Assembly: GCF_010994095.1 (NCBI RefSeq)
Contig: NZ_WJYO01000002.1
Span: 744,001 to 808,000 of the forward strand
Source: Mumia xiangluensis
GTDB taxonomy: Bacteria; Actinomycetota; Actinomycetes; Propionibacteriales; Nocardioidaceae
DNA length: 64,000 nucleotides
Direction: 5' to 3'
In this document: positions 57,836-64,000 of the stretch, piece by piece
Numbering within the stretch: the stretch's first letter is position 1
Layout: each line of letters starts with the position of its first letter
Made by a program: the position numbers and the translations under genes
The notes under the pieces: generated by a model
Told to the model about the DNA's origin: nothing
Database searches by the model: none
What the model saw: the letters and a program-made list of their open reading frames with translations, nothing else

Positions 57836-59872
57836 CTACTCGTCCACCCAGAACCCGCGGCCGCCGAACCAGCCGCCGTAAGACCCGCCGTACGCGGAGC
57901 CGTTGTCGTACGAGGAAGAGCCGCTGCGCGAGCCGAGGTAGCTGTCGACCACGGCGACACCGAGGTCCTCCAGCTCCGGCGCGACGACCCGTCCGTCCAC
58001 CCGGCGCGCCATCTGCTCGATGAAGCGGGCCAGCCCCGGGTCCTCGCCGAGCCGGAAGAACGTCGTCTGCGCGCCGAACCGACCCACGTCGTCGAGCGCC
58101 TTGACCGTGAACGCGACCGTGCGCGGCGACGGTGGGTAGGTGAAGAACAGCTGGCCGTCGGCCTCGAGGTGCGACGTCGGCTCGCCGTCGGTCACGATCA
58201 GGAGCACCGGCTGGGCGTTCGGGTGCTTGCGGAAGTGGCGCCGCGCGAGCAGCAGCGCGTGGTGGAGGTTGGTGCCCTTGGCCCACTTCGCGTCGAGCGC
58301 CGTCAGCTCGTCGATGTCCATCACCTCGGCGTACGGACCGAAGCCGATCAGCTGGAGGTGATCACCGCGGAAGCGGCTCTGGATCAGCGTGTGGAGCGCG
58401 AGCGCGGTGCGCTTCATCGGCACCCAGCGCCCGTCCATCGCCATCGAGAACGACGTGTCGACGAGCAGGGCGACGGCCGCCTGCGTGCGCGCCTCGGTCT
58501 CGCTGACCTCGACGTCACGGATGTCGAGGCGTACGCCGTTGCGCGCGTCGTCGCCTGCGGAGACGGTGCGGACGACGGCGTTGGTGATGGTGCGCGTGAC
58601 GTCCCACGGCTCGGTGTCGCCGTACTCCCACTCTCGCGTCGCGCCCGACATCTCGCCTGCCGCGCCAGCACGACGGACGTCCCGCGCACCCTGCCGGCCC
58701 GACATCCGCTGCGCGACGTCGCGCAGCAGCGACCGGCCGAGCTGTCGGATCGCCTTCGGCGACAGGCGCAGGGTGCCGTCCGTCCCGCGCTTGAGCGCGC
58801 CGCTGTCGCGCAGCGCGCGCTCGAGGTCGGTGAGCGTGCGAGCGTCGACGGCCGCGTCCTGGCCGAGGTGCCGCTCGAGCTTGTTGAGGTCGATGTCGCT
58901 CATGCGGGCGCCCGGGTACGCCTGGGACAGCTGCTCGCCCAGCGCGTCGAGGTCGGCGAGCTCCTGCAGCACACCCGTACCATCGCCGAGCCCGAGCCCC
59001 TGGTCACCGCCGAACTGCTCCGCGCCGTCCCAGTCCTCGCCGGGCCGCAGCGCCTGGAGGTTCGCGTCGAGCTGGCCGAGCGCCTCCTGCAGCGCGGGGC
59101 TGCCGAACGCGCTCGCCGACAGCGCCATGAGCTCCTCGCGCTGCTCCGGCGTCATCGAGTTGAGCATCCGCTGCGCCGCGGCCGACCGCGCAGCGAGCGC
59201 GTCGATCAGCTCGTCGACGTCCTGCGGGTCCTCCGGGAAGAACTCGCCGTGCTTGTCCATGAACTCCCGGAACTGCTGCTCGGTGTCCTCGCCCCTGCGG
59301 TGAGCGTCGAGGAGCGCGTTCAGGTCCGTCAGCATCTCGGCGACGGCTTCGCGGTCCTGCTCTGTCGCGTTCTCGAGGGCCTGCTTCATCCCGGCGAACC
59401 GCTGGTCGAGCATCTCGCGGCCCAGGAGGTCCTTGATGCGTTCAAAGTCCTCGCGCGCCTGCGGGCTGCGCCACGCGTAGTCGCCGAGCTCGGAGACCGC
59501 GGCTGCCGGTGACGACGGCAGGCTCTCGATCCGCATCTCCGCGAAGCGCGCGTCGTCGTCGAGGTCGCGCGCGAGCTGCTTGCGCTCCTCGAGCACCGCG
59601 TGGTCGAGGAGCTCGCGCACCTCGCGCATCGTGCCGTCGAGGTCGTGGCGCCGCAACAGGTCCTGTCGGCGCTGGGCGACCTGGCGGGCCAGGTCGTCCA
59701 GACCGCGCTGGCCCTGGGTCCCCCGGCGCAGCACCTCGGCCATCGCACGCTCCGGCGAGTAGCCCGCCATGACGTCCTCACCGATCGCGTCCAGCGCCTC
59801 CGCGAGGTCGACCGGTGGCGCCAACGGGTCACCTCCGGCGTACCGGCCGTACCTGCTGTCGCGCCTGCTCAT
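57836..59872 (-). CDS. VWA-domain protein paired with a MoxR-like ATPase
   Basis: A 678-residue protein. The N-terminal two thirds are helical and Glu/Arg-rich. The C-terminal third is a von Willebrand A domain with the metal-binding DTSFS (MIDAS, in ALLVDTSFSMAMDGR), a conserved Thr in GTNLHHAL and the DGEPT motif. A Gly/Ser/Tyr-rich tail ends the protein. VWA proteins of this kind act with MoxR-type AAA ATPases as chaperone-like pairs; the partner gene lies immediately upstream. ATG 59872 is supported by an AAGGTGG sequence. Confidence 0.87.
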   Translation of the reverse strand: MSRRDSRYGRYAGGDPLAPPVDLAEALDAIGEDVMAGYSPERAMAEVLRRGTQGQRGLDDLARQVAQRRQDLLRRHDLDGTMREVRELLDHAVLEERKQLARDLDDDARFAEMRIESLPSSPAAAVSELGDYAWRSPQAREDFERIKDLLGREMLDQRFAGMKQALENATEQDREAVAEMLTDLNALLDAHRRGEDTEQQFREFMDKHGEFFPEDPQDVDELIDALAARSAAAQRMLNSMTPEQREELMALSASAFGSPALQEALGQLDANLQALRPGEDWDGAEQFGGDQGLGLGDGTGVLQELADLDALGEQLSQAYPGARMSDIDLNKLERHLGQDAAVDARTLTDLERALRDSGALKRGTDGTLRLSPKAIRQLGRSLLRDVAQRMSGRQGARDVRRAGAAGEMSGATREWEYGDTEPWDVTRTITNAVVRTVSAGDDARNGVRLDIRDVEVSETEARTQAAVALLVDTSFSMAMDGRWVPMKRTALALHTLIQSRFRGDHLQLIGFGPYAEVMDIDELTALDAKWAKGTNLHHALLLARRHFRKHPNAQPVLLIVTDGEPTSHLEADGQLFFTYPPSPRTVAFTVKALDDVGRFGAQTTFFRLGEDPGLARFIEQMARRVDGRVVAPELEDLGVAVVDSYLGSRSGSSSYDNGSAYGGSYGGWFGGRGFWVDE

Positions 59873-59909
59873 CGCCCACCTTCCTGTCCCCTCATCCCCG
59901 CCCCCGTCC

Positions 59910-59981
59910 CGACCCCGATTTGGGCACTTTGGGACCGAATCGCGTCCCAGAAAGCTCCCGAACTGCCCGAATCGGGGACGG
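59910..59981. repeat. 72-bp palindromic RFGQFG element, copy 2
   Basis: The left arm CCGACCCCGATTTGGGCACTT and the right arm (complement CCGTCCCCGATTCGGGCAGTT) match except at four positions. The arms closely resemble those of copy 1 at 41987-42058. It sits between the AAA ATPase stop and the VWA gene start. Confidence 0.8.
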
Positions 59982-59987
59982 CCTCGC

Positions 59988-61370
59988 TCATCCGTACACC
60001 GTCTCCCCACCGCCGGAGTCCTTGCCGATCTTGCGCGCGAGGAACAGACCCTCGAGCGCCAGCTCGATCGCACTGGCGCGCTCACCGTCGTCGGTGGCGC
60101 CGAGCCGCGCGATGACCTCGTCGTAGAGCTCGGACTCGCCGAGCACCGGGAGCCCTGCGAGCACGTCCGTCGCGGCGACCTGCTCACCCGTCATCACCGT
60201 TGCGCCGGACCCGAACGCCTCCACGAGCAGCGCGAAGTCGATGCCTCGGAGGCGGTGGCGCACGGTCTCCGCCGTCGCCGTACGCAGGACGTGCGCGAGG
60301 ATCTCGCGTTCGCGACCGTCCTCCCCGGTCTCGAACTCGATCTTCCCTCCGAGCACGTCGACGGCCGTCTCCAGGTCCACCACCCGTGCGACCGCGTGCT
60401 CCTCGCCCTGGATCGTCGCGCGGTGCAGAGCAGCAGCGGCCACGGTCTCGGCGCCGGCGATCGCGAACCGCGCCGAGACGCCGGAGCGCTGATCGACGGC
60501 GTTGGACTCGCGCAGCGCCCGCGTGAAGCGCGCGAGGATCTCCAGGAGGAAGTCGGGCACGGTCGCGACCAGCGCCGCCTCCTGCTTGACGACCGCGATC
60601 TCGTCCTCGAGCTCGAGCGGGTAGTGGGTACGGATCTCCGCCCCGAAGCGGTCCTTCAGCGGTGTGATGATGCGGCCGCGGTTCGTGTAGTCCTCCGGGT
60701 TCGCGGTGGCCATCACGAGGACGTCGAGCGGCAGCCGAAGGACGTACCCGCGGATCTGGACGTCGCGTTCCTCCATCACGTTGAGCATCGCGACCTGGAT
60801 CCGCTCGGCGAGGTCGGGCAGCTCGTTGATCGCGACGATGCCGCGGTGGGAGCGCGGGACGAGACCGAAGTGGATCGTCTCCGGGTCGCCGAGCGAACGG
60901 CCCTCTGCCACCTTCATCGGGTCCACGTCCCCGATCAGGTCGGCGACGCTGGTGTCAGGCGTCGCCAGCTTCTCGGCGTACCGCTCGTCGCGGTGCCGCC
61001 ACTCGACGGGGAGCGCGTCACCGAGCTCGTCGGCGCGACGGCGCGACACGGGTGTGATCGGCTCGTACGGGTGCTCGCCGAGCTCGGATCCCGCGATCAC
61101 CGGCGTCCACTCGTCGAGCAGGCCGACCAGCGTGCGCAGCAGCCGGGTCTTGCCCTGCCCGCGCTCGCCGAGCAGGACCACGTCGTGACCGGCGATGAGC
61201 GCTCGTTCGAGCTGAGGGATCACCGTGTCCTCGAGGCCGTGCAGGCCGGGCCACGGATCGCTGCCCTCGGCGAGGGCAGCGAGGAGGTTGTCGCGGACCT
61301 CCTCGCGGACGGACTTCTGGACGTGGCCGGAGGCGCGCAGCTCGCCGACCGTGGAGGGAGCGTCGTTCAC
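59988..61370 (-). CDS. MoxR-like / magnesium-chelatase-type AAA ATPase
   Basis: A 460-residue AAA ATPase. Walker A is GERGQGKTR (about 67-75), Walker B is GIVAINELPDL, and VMATANPEDYTNRGRII forms sensor 1. The rest is helical. It pairs with the VWA protein encoded next in the same direction. TAGCGT lies six bases before the GTG start, suggesting leaderless transcription. Confidence 0.87.
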   Translation of the reverse strand: MNDAPSTVGELRASGHVQKSVREEVRDNLLAALAEGSDPWPGLHGLEDTVIPQLERALIAGHDVVLLGERGQGKTRLLRTLVGLLDEWTPVIAGSELGEHPYEPITPVSRRRADELGDALPVEWRHRDERYAEKLATPDTSVADLIGDVDPMKVAEGRSLGDPETIHFGLVPRSHRGIVAINELPDLAERIQVAMLNVMEERDVQIRGYVLRLPLDVLVMATANPEDYTNRGRIITPLKDRFGAEIRTHYPLELEDEIAVVKQEAALVATVPDFLLEILARFTRALRESNAVDQRSGVSARFAIAGAETVAAAALHRATIQGEEHAVARVVDLETAVDVLGGKIEFETGEDGREREILAHVLRTATAETVRHRLRGIDFALLVEAFGSGATVMTGEQVAATDVLAGLPVLGESELYDEVIARLGATDDGERASAIELALEGLFLARKIGKDSGGGETVYG

Positions 61371-61520
61371 ATCACCACGCTAGCCCGGCACTCCTCACGA
61401 CGCCGACGACCGTTCGCTGACGGCGGACAGGCGATGCTGTGACGCACCGAGGAACAAAACAGACAATGCATGACACCTTGAGGTCGTAACGTCGCGAGAA
61501 GCATCGACCGGGGGGCGATC

Positions 61521-64000
61521 ATGGGGACGTCACGCACGCTATTGGCAGCAGCATCGACCGTCGCGCTGGCGGCAGGCACGCTCGTCTGGCTCGGGCAAGG
61601 AGGCGCCGTCGCGGCGCCGGAGGGTGATCCCGTCCGGGTGGTCGTCGGCGTCGAGCAGCGCAGCGACGTCGCCGGCGTGGCCGAGGACACCGACGCCGAC
61701 GTCGTGCGGACGATGAGCCGCCTGCCGGTCGCCGTGCTCGAGGTGCCCGCGGACGAGCTCGAGCAGCTGGCCGCCCACCCCGACGTTGTCTCGCTGATGG
61801 AGGACGTCCCCGAACGACCGTCGCTCGCGTCGTCGCTGCCGGTCATCAACGGCGACGACGTCCACGGGCTCGGGTTCGACGGCACGGGAGCGACCGTCGC
61901 GGTGCTCGACACCGGCATCGACGCCGACCACCCGTTCTACGGCACGGGCGGCGCGCGCATCGTCTCCCAGTTCTGCTCGTCGACGCCCGCTGCCTCCGAC
62001 GAGGACAGCCTGTGCCCCGACGGCACGACGACCGACACCAACGCGACCGTCGACGGAGTGGCGGCCTGCCTCAACGCGACCAACGCCAACATCTGCGACC
62101 ACGGCAGCCACGTCGCCGGCATCGCTGCGGGCAGCGCGGCGACCGACAGCACCAACGCGCCGGGCGACGGTGTCGCTCCCGGAGCACAGCTCATCGCGAT
62201 GCAGGTGTTCACCCGGTTCAACGACACCGCCGACTGCGACCCCGACGGCGTCGGTGACCCGACGCCCTGCGTGCTGACCTATCCCAGCGACCAGATCAAC
62301 GCGCTCAACCAGCTCATCGCCCTGGACGCCGCGAACCCCGGTTGGAACGTCGTCGCCGCGAACATGAGCCTGGGCGGCGGTAACAACGGGACAGCGTGCG
62401 ACGGCGACACGCGCAAGACCGCGATCGACGGCCTCCTCACGGCCGGCGTCGCCACCGTCATCTCCGCCGGGAACGACAGCCACCTCAACGCGACCGGCGC
62501 ACCGGGCTGCATCTCGACGGCGTTCACCGTCGGCTCCACCACCGATGCCGACGCCGTCTCCGGCTTCAGCAACCGCGGAGGGCTCCTCGACGTGTTCGCA
62601 CCGGGAAGCTCGATCATCTCGTCCGAGCCCGACGACACGTACGGGAGCAAGTCCGGTACGTCGATGGCGGCGCCCCACGTGACCGGAGCCCTCGCCGTGC
62701 TGCGTGCCGCCTACCCGGCGCGTACGGTCGGCGACCTCATGAACGACCTGCGTACGACGGGGGTGCCGATCACCTATGCGACGAACGCGGCCGGGACGAC
62801 GACCGCGACGACACCGCGCATCGACCTCCTCGCAGCTCTGCGCGCGCCCAACGAGCCGCCGACCGTGACGGCTGACGCGGCCACGGTCACGGCACCGGAG
62901 GGCTCGACAGCCACGAACTCGGGCACGTTCGCAGATCCCGACAGCACCGTCACGAGCCTGTCGGCCTCACGCGGCGCCGTGGTGATGGGTGCCGGGACGT
63001 GGACGTGGAGCGAGCAGACGAGCGACGGACCGGACTCCGACCCGGTGACGATCACGGCCACCGACGACAAGGGCGAGACAGGCTCGGTCACCTTCACCCG
63101 GGACGTCACGAACGTCGTCCCGACGGTGACGGTCGACCCGGCGCAGGTGACCGCGACGGACGAGGGCGGAACCATCTCCGTCGAGGCGACGTTCGCCGAT
63201 CCCGGGTGGCCGGACACCCACACGGCGACCGTCGACTTCGGCACCGGCACGGGCGGACCGAGGCCGGCGACCGTCACGGTCGACGACCCGGGTGGCCCGG
63301 GGGCGCCACGGACGGGCACGATCACGGCCGACTTCCCGTACGGCGACAACGGGTCCTACACGGTCACGGTCGCGGTCACCGACGACGACGGCGGTGTGGG
63401 TACGGCGAACTTCCCGGTGGTCGTCACCAACCTCGGTCCGAGCGTCGCCATCGACGACGGCGACGCCGTGACCTTCCCGGGCGGCGCGTACGTCGTGACC
63501 GAGATCGGCGAGACGGCGACCGTGGAGGCCGACGGGTCCGACCCGGGCTCCGACGACCTCACGTTCACCTGGGACGACGGCAGCGGTCCGATCAGCATCA
63601 CCTCCTTCAACGACGGCGTCGGACCAGAGCCCGACGAGCCGCCCACGCCCACCCCGCTCGGGACCTTCCCGTTCTTCGCGAGCGACGATGTGGACGTCAA
63701 CGAGACCGTGCCGGGTGTGGTCGAGCTCCTCCTGGAGCTCGCGGACGACGACGGCGCGACGGCCTCCGACGACCTCGGCGTGATCGTCACGGGAGACGCC
63801 ACCTCCACGCAGGGGCAGGGCTGGTGGAAGCACCAGTACAGCGGCAAGGGCAAGCCTCACGTCGACCCGGCCTTCGCCGCGGGCTACCTCGAGATCGTCG
63901 ACGCGGTGTCCAGCGTGTTCTCCGAGGACACCTCGGCGCTGACGCCCTCCGAGGCCCACGCGGTGCTCCAGCCGACCGGTGGCGACCGGCGAGATCGTGC
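61521..64000 (+). CDS. secreted subtilisin-like (S8) serine protease with PKD-like repeats, 3' end outside window
   Basis: At least 826 residues, running off the window. It has a signal peptide (LLAAASTVALAAGTLVWLGQGGAVA) and an inhibitor-I9-like propeptide (about 35-105). The S8 domain has catalytic D130 (VLDTGIDADHPF), H194 (DHGSHVAG), oxyanion Asn in ISAGND and S381 (GTSMAAPH). Three or more beta-sandwich domains of PKD/cadherin type follow (from about residue 445). The visible end has a WWKHQYSGKGKPHVDP segment. A secreted protease is clear; the target is unknown. Confidence 0.9.
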   Translation, partial: MGTSRTLLAAASTVALAAGTLVWLGQGGAVAAPEGDPVRVVVGVEQRSDVAGVAEDTDADVVRTMSRLPVAVLEVPADELEQLAAHPDVVSLMEDVPERPSLASSLPVINGDDVHGLGFDGTGATVAVLDTGIDADHPFYGTGGARIVSQFCSSTPAASDEDSLCPDGTTTDTNATVDGVAACLNATNANICDHGSHVAGIAAGSAATDSTNAPGDGVAPGAQLIAMQVFTRFNDTADCDPDGVGDPTPCVLTYPSDQINALNQLIALDAANPGWNVVAANMSLGGGNNGTACDGDTRKTAIDGLLTAGVATVISAGNDSHLNATGAPGCISTAFTVGSTTDADAVSGFSNRGGLLDVFAPGSSIISSEPDDTYGSKSGTSMAAPHVTGALAVLRAAYPARTVGDLMNDLRTTGVPITYATNAAGTTTATTPRIDLLAALRAPNEPPTVTADAATVTAPEGSTATNSGTFADPDSTVTSLSASRGAVVMGAGTWTWSEQTSDGPDSDPVTITATDDKGETGSVTFTRDVTNVVPTVTVDPAQVTATDEGGTISVEATFADPGWPDTHTATVDFGTGTGGPRPATVTVDDPGGPGAPRTGTITADFPYGDNGSYTVTVAVTDDDGGVGTANFPVVVTNLGPSVAIDDGDAVTFPGGAYVVTEIGETATVEADGSDPGSDDLTFTWDDGSGPISITSFNDGVGPEPDEPPTPTPLGTFPFFASDDVDVNETVPGVVELLLELADDDGATASDDLGVIVTGDATSTQGQGWWKHQYSGKGKPHVDPAFAAGYLEIVDAVSSVFSEDTSALTPSEAHAVLQPTGGDRRDR

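Overview
The window is about 70% GC with dense, often overlapping genes, frequent GTG starts, a WhiB regulator, a mycothiol-type SigR/RsrA pair and the actinobacterial small ribosomal protein bL37. It is chromosomal DNA of a high-GC actinobacterium. The gene content and many gtacg-rich sequences suggest Propionibacteriales (Nocardioides or Aeromicrobium type). That placement is inference, because no rRNA is present.

Layout. 0-3.4 kb: the 3' end of kgd with a small DUF6104 gene, a long palindrome, an MDR oxidoreductase and malic enzyme. 3.6-20.3 kb: a block that follows the order of the Mycobacterium tuberculosis Rv3219-Rv3228 region as I remember it (whiB1, pdtaS, sigR/rsrA, SRAP, aroA, rsgA). 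Inserted in it are an IlvG-like enzyme, bL37, a patatin, and an unusual membrane-tethered ECF sigma factor fused to a lectin-like tail. 20.3-25.4 kb: hisN, CBS, PNPOx-like and gnd genes. 25.4-36.7 kb: an accessory-looking stretch with stand-alone LigD phosphoesterase and polymerase genes, a large LuxR-type ATPase regulator, a GH3 glucosidase, DNA-repair genes, and two 45-codon ORFs that share a conserved upstream element. 36.7-43.6 kb: the histidine utilization operon hutH-hutU-(M20 hydrolase)-hutF-hutI. 43.7-45.1 kb: an AbiE-type toxin-antitoxin pair. 45.1-52.9 kb: a sulfonate/organosulfur operon (ABC transporter, two flavin-dependent monooxygenases, two flavin reductases) behind a small Cys-containing leader peptide, with a divergent LysR gene. 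52.9-64 kb: an IclR regulator, a DinB-like protein, a large secreted repeat protein, a VWA/AAA-ATPase pair and the start of a secreted subtilase.

How parts work together. The IclR promoter (52887-52902) carries a 16-bp palindrome with the same half-sites and spacing as one upstream of hutH (43608-43623), which makes this IclR protein a candidate trans-acting hut regulator. The sigR operon starts with an exact GGAAT-N18-GTT promoter and appears to have two translation starts, like the SigR/SigR-prime system of Streptomyces. Two unrelated enzymes carry in-frame arrays of about four 24-bp units. Many genes have a -10-like hexamer 6-7 nt before the start codon, which suggests leaderless transcripts.

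All function calls come from reading the translated sequence. No database search was run.
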